Shown piece by piece: positions 39,201 through 51,500 of a stretch of 64,000 bases of DNA. The notes beneath the pieces were generated by a model that did no database searches, was not told the origin of the DNA, and saw nothing but the letters and a program-made list of their open reading frames with translations. The DNA comes from Bugula neritina (lineage: Eukaryota; Bryozoa; Gymnolaemata; Cheilostomatida; Bugulidae), in contig OZ037769.1 of NCBI GenBank assembly GCA_964035545.1, forward strand, positions 16,057,133 to 16,121,132, read 5' to 3'. Both the position numbers and the translations under genes were made by a program. Numbering within the stretch: position 1 is the first letter of the stretch; the number at the start of each line of letters is the position of its first letter.

Positions 39201-42200
39201 AGTCATGGAATAGCAAACCACCTGCAAACCGTAGATTCACAAAACAGTCCGAGATACCAAAAGGTGTATGAAATAGAAAACAAATGGTACAAAGGAAAAC
39301 ATCCACTCACTTTTACAGAACATCAAAAATTGACAAGACAACATAAACAACAACTTAAAGAATATCGGGAAAACACAATCATTAACTTTGACAGTTTGAA
39401 TAGTGATGTAGAGTTGTTGGACATAGACAATGTGCTTAGTGATGCTAATTTAGAAATATCTACTCGGTTATCTAATGATGTATTTGAAAGTAGTGCGGAG
39501 TGTTCCAAAGAATTTGTGGAGTTTTCTCGTTCTATAATTAGATCATGTACAGAGTTGCTTAAAGGGTGTCAAGTAGAGCCACCATGTAATTTTGCTGTAA
39601 TTGCTTTGGGCTCTGTAGCTCGTGGTGAGGCAACTCCATATTCTGATCTTGAATACGCATTTCTCATTGAAAATGATAATGAGAGAGATTATTTCACTCA
39701 GTTGGCTGTTGACACATATTTTAGAATAACTAACCTCAATGAGTCCCCATTGAAAACCTTTAACATTAAAGTTGAAAACTCTCCTGACTGTCTCAGCGAG
39801 ATCTCTCCAGTAGGATATAGAATAGATGGTCTCACACCAAATGCTGGTAACATACCGACAGGAAATGGATTGGGTAGATCTCTCACCTTCACAGTTGAAC
39901 AAGCAGTAAAACTGTACAAAGAGGAAGTGATGTCACCATCTGAAGAACTAGCGAGTCTTTCGGATTTGCTCATGACATCACAGCTGATCTACTGTTCAGA
40001 TGATGGGGCACAGTTACATGACAGATTTATGGAAGAAATAGCTACATATGAGAAAGTTACAGCTCAGAATGATCATAAAATCAAACAGAAGAGATTGGAG
40101 AGACTCTCTCTAGATTTACAAAAATATGATTTTCTCCCGGAATTTGAATTTACAACCGTTGTTGGTGAAGATGTGAAGGTAAAAGAAGACATTTTCCGTT
40201 ACATCACTCTGTTGGCTACTAATCTAAACATTGCCCTTTGTTTTCAGCTAAACTTTCCATGGAAAGTGTATGAGGCACTTTATCAGTCAGGGATAATTTC
40301 TAAAGAAAGCCTGAGATACCTTCACATTGTCTTGGGACTCTCAATATACATGAGAACTATGGCATACATCATGATGGGAACTCAAAAAGCTGAAATCTTA
40401 CTGAGTACTCCAACTGCTGATATGAAAAGTGGAGTTGAAAAAAACAAACATTACCATGTACCAAGGAAGATATTTGTGACGTTTGGCTCAATACTGATTC
40501 CAATAAAACAATCTCTCATATCAAGTATGCACAAAGGAAATAGGCTACTATCGACATTAAAGGAGAAGAGTGTTATAAGTGAATACCTAAAATCAGTTAT
40601 TCCCAGGGATTTGGTGACAGATAAACATGATTATATGACAATCTGTGAAGTACTGTGTTATGTTGAAGACTCAAAAACAGCTTTGAAGTACATATCTGCT
40701 GGTTCAGGTGTTGATATCAGAAGTGTAGGATATGAGGAGTTTGTGAAATGTATAAGATCAAAATACAAGACAAACAAGTCAGATGATCTAGAGAAAAAGT
40801 ATTTGAAAATGTGCTGTCATATACTACTGAATACTGGCCATGATAGCAGTGCCATTGACTACCTGAGTTGGTTAATCAGTTATGAAACAAATTCGTTTGG
40901 CATACTGCAACAGAAGAGGTTGATAGCTGACTGTATGAGAAGACTTAGTAGATATAAATCTGCTAGGAGTATTCTCATTCAGATAAAGTCTACACTAGAA
41001 GAAGAGCTAATGATAGACAAGAACACATCTCTCACTGAGTACATACTGAGAAAGGTAGAAGCTTCTACTAGGTTAATACCAGAGTATATGCTATATCTGT
41101 TTCAATTCACATCTGATATCTTCCACTCACTGGGTGAAACTAATATTGAATTGTCAAATCTAGCTGAAGCCAAGTCCTACCTGATGCAGTCTCTTTCTAT
41201 TCACAAAGCATTAGGTGAAAAGAAGTTCTTAGGTTGTAGCGCAAGAGAAAACAAGATGAATGAAATAATTATTTGGGGTGAATTAGGAATTGTGTATCAA
41301 CGGGAGGGTGCATATGGCACAGCACTAGAATACTACACAAAGTCACTAGAGATGAATAAAGCTGTTTATGGTGAACATACAAACCAGTCTAGTATAGCTA
41401 GCAGCTATGGCAATATTGGTATGGTACTCAAACAACTAGGTAATTATGACACAGCACTAGAATATTGCACCAAGTCAATGGAGATGATGAAAGCTGTTTA
41501 TGGTGAACATACAAACCACTCTGATATAACTGGCAGCTATAGTATTTTTGGTGATGTACACGAGCAACTAGGTAACTATGAAACAGCACTAGAATATTAC
41601 ACCAAGTCAATAGAGATGAGGAAAGCTGTTTATGGTGAACTTACAAACCACTCTAAAATAGCTATCAGCTATGACAATATTGGTAATGTACACAAACAAC
41701 TAGGTTACTATGACACAGCACTAGAATATTACACCAAGTCAGTGACAATGGAAAAAGCTGTGTATGGTGAACATACAAACCACTCTAGTATAGCTATCAG
41801 CTATGGTAATATTGGTGATGTACACAAGCAACTAGGTAACTATGACACAGCACTAGAATATTACACAAAGTCAATAGATATGATGAAAGCTGTTTATGGG
41901 GAAAATTCAGCACATCCTGATCTTGCAGCTGTGATCTCTACCATTATAGGCATCTATTTAGTATACAGGAGATATGAAGACTGTCTGTTCCTTTGCTATA
42001 CTCCTGTATTGAGTAATCAATGTCTGTCCAAAGTCCTCAATGGAATATCAACATATTACGTCAGATCATCAAACTACAGAAGAGCTGCTCAGTTTCTGCA
42101 GGTTGCTATTTCTAAAGCTGCTGATCATAGCATGCAGCAGGCTGACAACTACCACCAGATGGGTAGATGTTACATGCTGATGTCATCATACAAGAAGAGT

Positions 42201-42479
42201 TGGTTTTGGTTGTACTCTGCTCTCTGTCTGTATCAGTCCTTTCCCAAAACCAGAGAGGCTATTTTGTCTCTTGGGAAAGTTCACAATATGTCCATTTCCC
42301 ATCTACTTCTACAAACTGGTCATGTGACTCAGTCTCTTGAACATTGTCAAAGATCTCTTGACAACTTTAACAATATCCCTGGTGTTGCTACACATTCTGT
42401 GATCAAACGAAAGAAGACACACCTTCTACAACTTTCTGACTCACTACATCTTATTAAAATTTTAACCAATCACTTCTAA
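39201..42479 (+). CDS. NTase-TPR gene 1, large terminal coding exon
   Basis: The exon is open from AGTCATGG behind an acceptor (TTTGTGATGTAG) to a TAA and encodes 1092 residues; with the first exon the protein is about 1122 residues. Residues ~167-188 (GSVARGEATPYSDLEYAFLI) match a nucleotidyltransferase active site: a Gly-Ser turn and a D-x-E metal-binding pair, as in GlnD/DUF294-type enzymes. An alpha-helical region follows, then from about 720 to 930 five 42-residue TPR units (…ALEYYTKS..M.KAVYGEHTNHS…), then further TPR-like helices. No signal peptide or membrane segment is seen, so it is probably intracellular. The substrate is unknown. No in-frame ATG exists before the active site in this exon, so the separate first exon is needed. 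Confidence 0.85.
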   Translation, partial: SHGIANHLQTVDSQNSPRYQKVYEIENKWYKGKHPLTFTEHQKLTRQHKQQLKEYRENTIINFDSLNSDVELLDIDNVLSDANLEISTRLSNDVFESSAECSKEFVEFSRSIIRSCTELLKGCQVEPPCNFAVIALGSVARGEATPYSDLEYAFLIENDNERDYFTQLAVDTYFRITNLNESPLKTFNIKVENSPDCLSEISPVGYRIDGLTPNAGNIPTGNGLGRSLTFTVEQAVKLYKEEVMSPSEELASLSDLLMTSQLIYCSDDGAQLHDRFMEEIATYEKVTAQNDHKIKQKRLERLSLDLQKYDFLPEFEFTTVVGEDVKVKEDIFRYITLLATNLNIALCFQLNFPWKVYEALYQSGIISKESLRYLHIVLGLSIYMRTMAYIMMGTQKAEILLSTPTADMKSGVEKNKHYHVPRKIFVTFGSILIPIKQSLISSMHKGNRLLSTLKEKSVISEYLKSVIPRDLVTDKHDYMTICEVLCYVEDSKTALKYISAGSGVDIRSVGYEEFVKCIRSKYKTNKSDDLEKKYLKMCCHILLNTGHDSSAIDYLSWLISYETNSFGILQQKRLIADCMRRLSRYKSARSILIQIKSTLEEELMIDKNTSLTEYILRKVEASTRLIPEYMLYLFQFTSDIFHSLGETNIELSNLAEAKSYLMQSLSIHKALGEKKFLGCSARENKMNEIIIWGELGIVYQREGAYGTALEYYTKSLEMNKAVYGEHTNQSSIASSYGNIGMVLKQLGNYDTALEYCTKSMEMMKAVYGEHTNHSDITGSYSIFGDVHEQLGNYETALEYYTKSIEMRKAVYGELTNHSKIAISYDNIGNVHKQLGYYDTALEYYTKSVTMEKAVYGEHTNHSSIAISYGNIGDVHKQLGNYDTALEYYTKSIDMMKAVYGENSAHPDLAAVISTIIGIYLVYRRYEDCLFLCYTPVLSNQCLSKVLNGISTYYVRSSNYRRAAQFLQVAISKAADHSMQQADNYHQMGRCYMLMSSYKKSWFWLYSALCLYQSFPKTREAILSLGKVHNMSISHLLLQTGHVTQSLEHCQRSLDNFNNIPGVATHSVIKRKKTHLLQLSDSLHLIKILTNHF
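41270..41905 (+). repeat. Five 126-bp TPR-coding units in gene 1
   Basis: The 126-bp unit repeats in frame, with shared strings such as AAAGCTGTTTATGGTGAACA and AACTATGACACAGCACTAGA. Units are more alike in nucleotide sequence than normal TPRs, including silent positions, pointing to recent amplification or gene conversion. Confidence 0.9.
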
Positions 42480-43214
42480 CAGAAATGCTCACCACGAACC
42501 TGGTCTCCAGCGAAATTTTCAAGCTAGAATTTGCTTTTCCTTGGCCAAAATTTCCTTCTTTTCTTGTGACATTTTCTTCTTTCTCGTATCTAGTGTCAAC
42601 CCTGTGTATTGCGATGCTTTCAGCATGCCGACAGTTATGCCATCAGTTCTTTAGTTGTCGATTCTGGCTTCACAAATATGTGTATAGAAATATGGTACTT
42701 TCATTGGTATAGTTTTTGGCTCTCTTTTTACATACATTTAGATTTATTATAGATATTAATTATTATAATCATTATAATTCTTTAGTTACTGTGTTGTTTT
42801 ACTACTTATGATATATTTACTATACTCTGAGAGAGCAGTTTTATTAGTCTTTTATAACTCAAGTTTGAAACTTTCTTATACTGACTTCTGTATTACCTTG
42901 ATACATTATTGGAACGACATGATTTATGTTATAGCTCTTCATAGCAGATGTGTGCCAAAATGTGATATCTATAAACATTTTCCTGAAACAAGTAAAATGT
43001 TAAAACAGATGTGAACAGTGTGAAGATACTTCTAGCAACAAACATGACCTATATATTATTATATTGTATATACATACGCTGTCAACCACAGAAACCTTCT
43101 TTTGTACTCTTCTGATATCAACATTGTTTTCCTCGAGAATAGGCAGCTATAGAAAAAAAATTAATAAATAATAATATAAAGGTGCATGTTTTGAGTTAGG
43201 TGCTTTAAATTACA
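42480..43214. other. 3' flank/UTR of gene 1, conserved with 52032-53150
   Basis: The sequence after the stop is recognisably duplicated behind gene 2 (for example CAGCATGCCGACAGTTATGC in both). Small open frames here are not conserved in gene 2. No unambiguous polyadenylation signal was chosen; AATAAATAATAATATAAA near 43160 is a candidate. Confidence 0.5.
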
Positions 43215-44205
43215 TTACACTGACTATTCATATAATAATATACCCAAAGAGTATACAATACATACAATACACTGACTATTCATATAATAATATACCCAAA
43301 GAGTATACAATACATACAATACACTGACTATTCATATAATAATATACCCAAAGAGTATACAATACATACAATACACTGAATATTCATATAATAATATACC
43401 TAAAGAGTATACAATACATACAATACACTGATTATTCGTATAATAATATACCCAAAGAGTATACAATACATACAATACACTGACTATTCATATAATAATA
43501 TACCGAAAGAGTATACAATACATACATTACACTGACTATTCATATAATAATTTACCCAAAGAGTATACAATACATACAATCCACTGACTATTCATATAAT
43601 AATATACTCAACGAGTATACAATACATACAATACACTGACTAGTCATATAATAATATACCCAAAGAGTATACAATACATACAATACAATGACTATTCATA
43701 TAATTATATACCTAAAGAGTATACAATACATACAATATACTGATTATTCATATAATAATATACCCAAAGAGTATACAATATATACAATACACTGACTATT
43801 CATATGATAATATGCTCAAAGAGTATACAATACATACAATACACTGACTATTCATATAATAATATACCTAAAGAGTATACAATACATACAATACACTGAT
43901 TATTCATATAATAAGATACCCAAAGAATATACAATACATACAATACACTGACTATTCCTATAATAATATCCCCAAAGAGTATACAATACATACAATACAC
44001 TGACTATTCATATAATAATATACCCAAAGAGTATACAATACATACAATACACTGAATATTCATATAATAATATATCCAAAGAGTGTACAATACATACAAT
44101 ACACTGACTAGTCATATAATAATATACCCAAAGAGTATACAATACATACAATACAATGACTATTCATATAATAATATACCCAAAGAGTATACAATATTTA
44201 CATTA
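43215..44205. repeat. 52-bp minisatellite array, about 19 units
   Basis: The unit is CACTGACTATTCATATAATA followed by ATATACCCAAAGAGTATACA and ATACATACAATA. Units differ by single substitutions. The array ends six bases before the splice donor of the proline-rich minus-strand exon, so it lies in that gene's intron or 3' region. A related array sits behind gene 2. Confidence 0.97.
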
Positions 44206-44211
44206 CTGTAC

Positions 44212-44370
44212 CTGGAGGGGGTGGTGGGTACTGACTAGTGTAGTCAGCTGTCTGTCCAGTAGGGAGTGCTGCCCTGTTGATGAGTGGAAGACGACCTTGA
44301 GGATAATGTTGTTGAGACTGAGAGTATGTTGGAGGAGGTCGTCTGCTGTTATGGTGACTCATCTCTTGTT
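44212..44370 (-). CDS. Proline-rich exon, copy 1
   Basis: Minus-strand exon of 159 nt between an acceptor (GCTTCTTTAG) and a donor (CCAG/GTACAG). It encodes QEMSHHNSRRPPPTYSQSQQ, then a Gln/Pro-rich segment ending TSQYPPPPPG. It has PPxY-like and polyproline motifs of the kind found in disordered cytoplasmic tails. Copy 2 at 55342-55500 has the same length and splice sites with three amino-acid differences, which supports coding. It could belong with the FN3-like exon upstream on the same strand (46567), but the link is not proven. Confidence 0.5.
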
Positions 44371-44820
44371 CTAAAGAAGCAGAAGAGTAGAGTGTAGTCT
44401 GCTAGTCATGTGACACTAGCAGTACAACCACTTGTTATTCAGTGTCACAGCTGCAGGCAGAAGAGTAGAGTACAGTCTGCTATAGTCATGTGACACCATG
44501 CAGTGCAACCACTTGTTATTCAGGTAGTTAAAAGCAATGATTGTTACTATAGCTATTAGTAGCAATATTATCCCACAAAGCTCCACTATTGTTTGTATAA
44601 TAATGTTAGTATATTAGCTTTATATAGGTGTAGACTATTTTATAACAGTTGCAGTGTGAAAGTAGAACTGAAATACATCAGGGTGTGAGAATATTTGAAG
44701 ATGGAGGCTGGAGCATTTTTATAGCTGGTAGTAACTGTCAATACACAGCAGCATATGTTTACAGTACATAGCTGAGAGTGGAACTTCATTTGCCCTGAAA
44801 GGTGTGAACCAGTATAGAGC
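44371..44820. other. Duplicated flank of the proline-rich exon, then unique AT-rich sequence
   Basis: To about 44525 this matches 55501-55650, including a short internal repeat (GCAGAAGAGTAGAG twice and TAGTCATGTGACAC twice). Beyond that I see no gene. Confidence 0.5.
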
Positions 44821-44828
44821 AGAGCTTT

Positions 44829-44886
44829 ATATTCATATTCCTCTCTCTATACAGGATATCTTGTACAGAGAGAGGAATATGAATAT
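44829..44886. repeat. Perfect 20-bp hairpin
   Basis: ATATTCATATTCCTCTCTCT (44829-44848) is followed after 18 bp by its exact reverse complement. The loop itself has an inner dyad (TACA...TGTA around GATATC). Confidence 0.9.
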
Positions 44887-46410
44887 GAAGCTAAATAGTT
44901 ACAGTATAACACCAAATAACAAATCTATCAGATTGTAAAATGTGGGTATATTATGGGAGAAAAGCTCTGTCATGTAAACGATTGAATTAACAAAAATAAT
45001 ATATCATAGAATATATTTAGTCGTATAATGAAATAATAGTTTATTTTTAGCATGTGAGACCAGTACTTGACTGAACTTTTTACCATATGGTGATTCACTA
45101 TAACTCTATTATACCGATCATGAGCTGGAGTTGTCTTATTAAAAGAGGTGTGACCTGGCAATACCATTTCTATATTTCTTTCACCAATAGATTTTACTAT
45201 CAGTGTTATTTATAGAGTCAGTGTTATTAGAATCACAAGAAAGTGGAGAATTGTTTGAAAATATTAGCACCATGCACTTTCAATCATGTTATATACCAGT
45301 TTATTATATGCTGAGTAAGTTGATATAAGAGCTCTAAAGTTTTGATTGATTAATTACACCATTATTATTTATTGGGAGTTATCTGTTCTACAAAATCATA
45401 ATATTACTACAATATTATGACGTGGAAGTTGCTTTCTCCCGAACTAACACATGGCTGTTACATGAATTCATGGTAGGTGTTTCCGTTATATTGAAGCTAT
45501 TTCCTTTGAGAATTTATTACATAAAAGGGAACACTTTTCAAGTTGATTTGCTTACCAAAACAATGAAAGATAAATACTTATATAGGAAAACCGATCTCGC
45601 AATATAATATAAAATATTTTCTTACTTAATTGGTAATGCACAACATTATAGTTTTACTACCAGTAATTTCGATTGAATTCAATGTTTTTGGGTATAACCC
45701 AAAAGCTTTGAATTATAGCAGCTATATATATTTATATAATTCCAGCAATAATAATATAACAAAGTACCATGAATATATAATATATATTTAAATGTAGTGA
45801 AATTATACTACACACTATTGTTATATTATTCATTTCTACTCAATGAAGTAAGTAGATGGGTTATTAATAGGCTACATATAATGTATAAACAAACTGAATG
45901 TGATTATCTACAGCTAGACAATTATCTCAAAAAGCTACGCAAAGAGAATAAAATATAATATATATATTATGGCCACCTGCCAAGGGCTCTTAATATAACT
46001 TGTGCATAATTAATGCGTATGACTCTATAAACAAGCTTTAAACAAAGAGTCATAATATTGATTATGTTTATATTTATAAGTGTAGATACAAGCTTTGTAA
46101 TTGTATGATAAATTTTTTGAATGCCTCCATCGGAAATTATAAGCACAGAAATGAAGATCATAATAGCACAGGTATGCATAGTGTAATTAGGTTCATGGAA
46201 TTGCTCCCCTGATAATCAATAATGCAGAAATCCTAGTAAATAGGTTATTGATTTTGTATATCAGTTGATGTCTGCTTGATTTAACTAGTCAATACATTGT
46301 TTATACCCCAATTCATTATTATGATATACTTATAACCCATTACCATGTATGTTACTCACATTATATAGAGGTCGCATAATGAAGTGTGTAGTGTTGGGTT
46401 AACCTAGTGG
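44887..46410. other. AT-rich stretch between units 1 and 2, no gene seen
   Basis: Only short unrelated open frames occur, such as 45422-45607 (plus strand), which has no visible splice support or recognisable motif. No duplication with the rest of the window was noticed. Confidence 0.4.
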
Positions 46411-46481
46411 CCCCGTGGTGTAATGGTAGCACACTTGTTTGCAAGCCAAAGGACTCGGGTTCGATTCCCAGTGGTAGCAAA
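46411..46481 (+). pseudogene. tRNA-like sequence, possibly a tRNA-Cys(GCA) pseudogene
   Basis: GGCCCCGTGGTGTAATGGTA opens a convincing D-arm (GTGT...GCAC), and GGGTTCGATTCCC gives a good T-arm/B box. The anticodon loop reads TTGCAAG, allowing GCA in position 34-36, but the anticodon stem has two mismatches and the 5' and 3' ends (GGCCCCG and TGGTAGC) hardly pair. It is either a degenerate tRNA gene or the head of a SINE. Isotype is uncertain. Confidence 0.55.
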
Positions 46482-46566
46482 ATTATTTTTCAGAGTGATG
46501 ATATCTTCTACGTACTGAGCAGTAATATAAAAAGAGCTTAAGTTAGCACAATAATACAACACTTAC

Positions 46567-46700
46567 AAACTGTAAGAGAGACTGAGGATCGGCAATAGTC
46601 AAGGAAGCTAGATTAGAGTAGTCCCCTACATTTCCTTTGTCGTCCTCTGCAGTCATCCTTATGTAACATGTATCTTGAGTTGTGTTCCCTTTGAGAATCT
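46567..46700 (-). CDS. FN3/CLCA-like exon
   Basis: Minus-strand exon of 134 nt between an acceptor (GCATTGTTGTAG) and a strong donor (TTT/GTAAGTG). It encodes 44 codons containing CYIRMTAEDDKGNVGDYSNL followed by ASLTIADP. The pattern Y-h-R-h-x-A-x-D-x-x-G-N-x-x-x-x-S-N is like the last strands of fibronectin type III-type domains and resembles the C-terminal extracellular part of CLCA-type proteins. I infer a 3'-region exon of a secreted or membrane protein transcribed leftwards, possibly continuing to the proline-rich exon at 44212. Identification is tentative. Confidence 0.45.
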
Positions 46701-46728
46701 CTACAACAATGCAATTATAGACAGTTGA

Positions 46729-47160
46729 ATTCATAGAATTTGTTGAAAATTACAGAGACAGTAGAGTTCTAAAGAGACATAAAATATACACTTCTGTATA
46801 GAAAGAGTTATATCAAGTTATAACTTATATATTAAACTATTACTTTATGAGGACATACTACATTGTAATCTGTTGAATGGTAAGTTACTATTATTATGAT
46901 ATGGAGGTGGTGTTACCATGTATGTATGTGATATGTGTTATACTATTTACATTATTCATTCTTGTATACCAAATTCATTCTTAATGATTTACAGAACCCG
47001 TAACCATGGTAACCTAGCACGATTTAAAATAAAGAAGAGAAAGCTGCTTCTCAAACTAAAAATAAAGAACATGACATAAATTCTCAAAAGGTAAAAATAT
47101 GCATACATATATATTATATACTATATGCAGTTAAATATATAAAACCTATAGTATAAAATT
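46729..47160. repeat. Start of segmental duplication unit 2 (pairs with about 31018-31420 and 59275-59700)
   Basis: Shared strings include TTACAGAGACAGTAGAGTTC and TGTAATCTGTTGAATGGTAA. The 20-codon ORF region is present in position but diverged. Unit 2 lacks the 50-bp repeats, the 94-nt exon copies and the first coding exon seen in units 1 and 3. Confidence 0.75.
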
Positions 47161-48599
47161 ACAGATTATCTATTATATATATGTAATATATATGTAATAT
47201 ATAGCGCTCCGAACCAACATGCTATAATTATACCGTCTCTAAAATTAGTATTGCGCTTTGCTACAGCATTGTATGTTAATTGTGAATATGTTGTCTGTGT
47301 TTAAAGGATTGCTCAATCTTAGTTTATTACAATCACATTATAATTATGAACTATAATCTAATGTGTATGCAAACAATTGTGGCTTTGCAAAGGGATATGT
47401 GCCTAGAAAACAGCTTTTCAAAATTCCAGTTTTGAGGGAGGTAAAACTTTCAGCCATGAAAAAGAATAGCCTAATACGTGACGTGTGAACGCCAGTAACT
47501 ATGCTGCACGTGCTAACTATAACGCTAGTATTCAAGGTTGCTGGGCACAACATCAACCAATAACGCTCAAGCAGTTACAGTGCGCTATATAGGTCAGCTT
47601 TGGTGTGCCCGCAATATTGCACAATCTAACCTAGTTTAGATCGATCGCAGGCATTCATCCTAAAGGATGCATGTTTTTGCAAGGCTTTTTTCTAATGTTT
47701 ACAAGCAAAATATAGTCTAATGTTATCACGTACATGTTATTTAAAATGTCAAAAAACTATAGATTGAGATAATTCACATTTGCACTTCTATAAATATACA
47801 AATTACAAGCTAAAAGATTACATCTCACAGCCATATTTCTATAGTTATTCATTTGTATAGTCACGTAACCAGCGGGAATGCTGGCGCTGTTACGTCACAT
47901 TTCCCAGCTCATTTCAAAATCGGCGTTTTGGCTGTTACCAATCTACACCCTCAACTTCAACTAACTTTTTCTACCTTTGGTCAAATGCTTTTTGTCAATG
48001 CACGCTAATACTGAGATATAAGTGATAATCATTTTGATAACACCTTGCTAACATGTGCAGCAAGTTGAACTTCTATATAATTATAGTACAGTTTAAATTT
48101 ATGCACATCATTGAGCAAAACTAACCTGTCTATGATGTAACAGGTAGTCATCCTGAACTAACTTGCAGGCAGAATCTAAAAACTCACATTCACTATATTA
48201 TATAGTATAGTATAACACATACTAAAAATGAGGAAAGTTGACATAATGCACCATGTAGTGGTATAATAAACAATCTCAATGTTATAAGTATTCAGTGTCA
48301 ACATACCAACATTCAACCAATCAGGGTTGCCTGCCAGCTTTAATATATCGGCATTAATTAATTACAAGTGAATTAAATTTCAAGAAACAAAACTATGCAT
48401 GGTAACAATTATAGTGAGTGTAACTTTTGTATTATATATGATTTGAACAACTTATGCCCTACTATTAGGATTTGTTATTCACAGCACGTTGTAGATGTTG
48501 AAACAGTTTCAGGTTAAGAACGCTGACAAAATTATGTATCATCTTATAAATCAATTTAAAATTATAAATATCAGCAGTTGTTTTTCCTTTGTAATGTAG
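47161..48599. other. Upstream region/intron of gene 2, no exon found
   Basis: This is AT-rich with no copy of the 30-codon first exon and no alternative ATG exon joining in phase to the large exon at 48600. One candidate (ATGCATG/GTAACA near 48393) would join out of frame. Confidence 0.5.
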
Positions 48600-51500
48600 A
48601 GTCATGGAATAGCAAACCACCTGCAAACCATAGATTCACAAAACAGTCTGAGATACGAAAAAGTCTATGAAATAGAAAACAAATGGTACAAAAGAAAACA
48701 TCCACTCACTTTTACAGAACATCAAGAATTGACAAGACAACACAAACAACAACTTAAAGAATATCGAGAGAATACAATCATTAACTTTGACAGTTTGAAT
48801 AGTAATGTAGAGTTGTTGGACATAGACAATGTGTTTAGTGATGCTAATTTAGAAATATCTAATCGGTTGTCTAATGATGTGTTTGCAAGTAGTGAGGAGT
48901 GTTCCAAAGAATTTGCAGAGTTTTCTCGTTCTATAATTAGATCAAGTAGAGAGTTGCTTAAAGGGTGTCAAGTAGAGCCACCCTGTAATTTTGCTGTAGT
49001 TGCTTTGGGCTCAGTAGCTCGTGGTGAGGCAACTCCATACTCTGACCTTGAATACGCATTTCTCATTGAAAATGAGAATGAGAGAGATTATTTCACTCAG
49101 CTGGCTGTTGACACATATTTTAGAATAACTAACCTCAATGAGTCTCCATTGAAAACCTCCAACATTAAAGTTGAAAAATCTCCTGACTGTCTCAGTGAGA
49201 GGTGTCCAGTAGGATATAGAATAGACGGTCTCACCCCAAATGCTGGTAACATACCAACAGGAAATGGATTAGGTAGATCTCTTACCTTTACAGTTGAACA
49301 AGCAGTGAAGCTGTACAAAGAGGAAGTGATGTCACCATCTGAGGAACTAGCGAGTCTTTCGGATCTGCTCATGACATCACAGCTGATATACTGTTCTGAT
49401 GATGGGGCACAGTTACATGACAGATTTATGGAAGAAATAGCTACATATGAGAAAGTTACAGCTCAGAATGATCATAAAATCAAACAGAAGAGATTGGAGA
49501 GACTTTCTCTAGATTTACAGAAATATGATTTTCTCCCAGAATTTGAATTTACAACTATTATTGGCAAAGATGTGAAAGTAAAAGAAGATCTTTTCCGTTA
49601 CATCACTCTGTTGGCTACTAATCTAAACATTGCCCTTTGTTTTCAGCTAAACTTTCCATGGAAGGTTTATGAGTCAATTTATCAGTCAGGGATGATTTCT
49701 AAAGATAGCCTGAGATATCTTCACATTATCTTGGGACTCTCAATATACATGAGAACTATGGCATACATCATGATGGGAACTCAAAATGCTGAAATTTTGC
49801 TAGGTACTCCAACAGCTGAAGTGAAAAGTTGGAGTGAAGAAAACAAACATTACTATGTACCAAGGAAGATGTTTGTGATGTTTGGCTCAATACTAATTCC
49901 AATAAAACAAAGACTCGTATCAAGTATGAACAAAGGAAACAGCCTGCTATCAACATTAAAGGAGAGGAGTGTAAGTGAATACCTGAAATCTGTAATTCCC
50001 AGTGACTTGGTGACAGATAAACATGATTATATGACAATTTGTGAAGTATTGTGTTATGTTGGAGACTCAAACACAGCCTTAAAGTACATATCTGCTGGTT
50101 CAGGTGTTGATATCAGAAGTGTAGAGTATGAAGAGTTTGTGAAATATATAAGAGCAAAATACAAGACAAACAAGTCAGATTACCTAGAGAAAAAGTATTT
50201 GAAGATGAGCTGTTATTTGCTGATTACAAGTGACCATAATAGTAGTGCCATTGACTACCTAAGTTGGTTAATCAGTTATGAAACAAATTGGTTTCATATA
50301 CTACAGTGTAAGAGGGTGATAGCTGAGTGTATGAATAAACTGAGTAGATATAAGTCTGCTAGGAATATTCTCATTCAGATAAAGTCTACACTAGAAGAAA
50401 AGCTCATGATAGACAAGAACACATCTCTCACTGAGTACATACTAAGAAAGGTAGAAGCTTCTACTAGATTGCCAGAGTATATGCTATATTTGTATCAATT
50501 CACATCTGATCTCTTCCGCTCACTGGGTAGAGTTAATATTCACTCATTAAATCTAGCTGAAGCTAAGTCTTACCTCATGCAGTCTCTTTCTATTCGCAGA
50601 GCATTGTGTAAAAAGAAGTTCTTAGATTATAGGGTGAGAGAAAACATGATGATACAATCAACTATTTGGGATAGCTTAGGAACTGTGTATAAACATGAGG
50701 GGGCTTATAGCACAGCATTAGAGTATTACACCAAGTCAGTGGAGATGATGAAAGCTGTTTATGGTGAACATACAAACCACTCTAGTATAGCAAACAGCTA
50801 TGGTAATATTGGTGATGTACACAGAGAACTAGGTAACTATGACACAGCACTAGAATATTGCACCAGGTCATTGGAGGTGGAGAAAGCTGTTTATGGTGAA
50901 CATACAAACCACTCTAATATAGCTATCAGCTATGGTAATATTGGTACTGTACACAGAGAACTAGGTAACTATGACATAGCACTAGAATATCACACCAAGT
51001 CACTGGAGATGATGAAAGCTGTTTATGGTGAACATACAAACCACTCTAGTATAGCTAGCAGCTATGGTAGTATTGGTCAAGTACACAAACTATTATGTAA
51101 CTATGACACAGCACTAGAATATTGCACCAAGTCAATGGAGATGATGAAAGCTGTTTATGGTGAACATACAAACCACTCTAATATAGCTATCAGCTATGGT
51201 AATATTGGTAATGTACACAGAGAACTAGTTAACTATGACACAGCACTAGAATATTGCACCAAGTCAATGGAGATGATGAAAGCTGTTTATGGTGAACATA
51301 CAAACCACTCTAGTATAGCTATCAGCTATGGTAATATTGGTGATGTACACAGACAACTAGGTAACTATGACACAGCATTAGAATATTTCACCAAGTCAAT
51401 GGAGATGATGAAAGCTGTCTATGGGGAAGGTTCAGCACATCCTCATCTTGCAGCTGTAACATCTTCTATTATAGACATCTATTTAGAATACAACAGATAT

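Noticed and set aside
39323-41610. Minus-strand open frames opposite gene 1, and equivalents opposite gene 2
   Set aside because: They are shadows of a strongly coding plus-strand frame.
46411-46481. Functional tRNA gene
   Set aside because: D- and T-arms are good, but the acceptor ends do not pair and the anticodon stem has mismatches; listed as a pseudogene instead.
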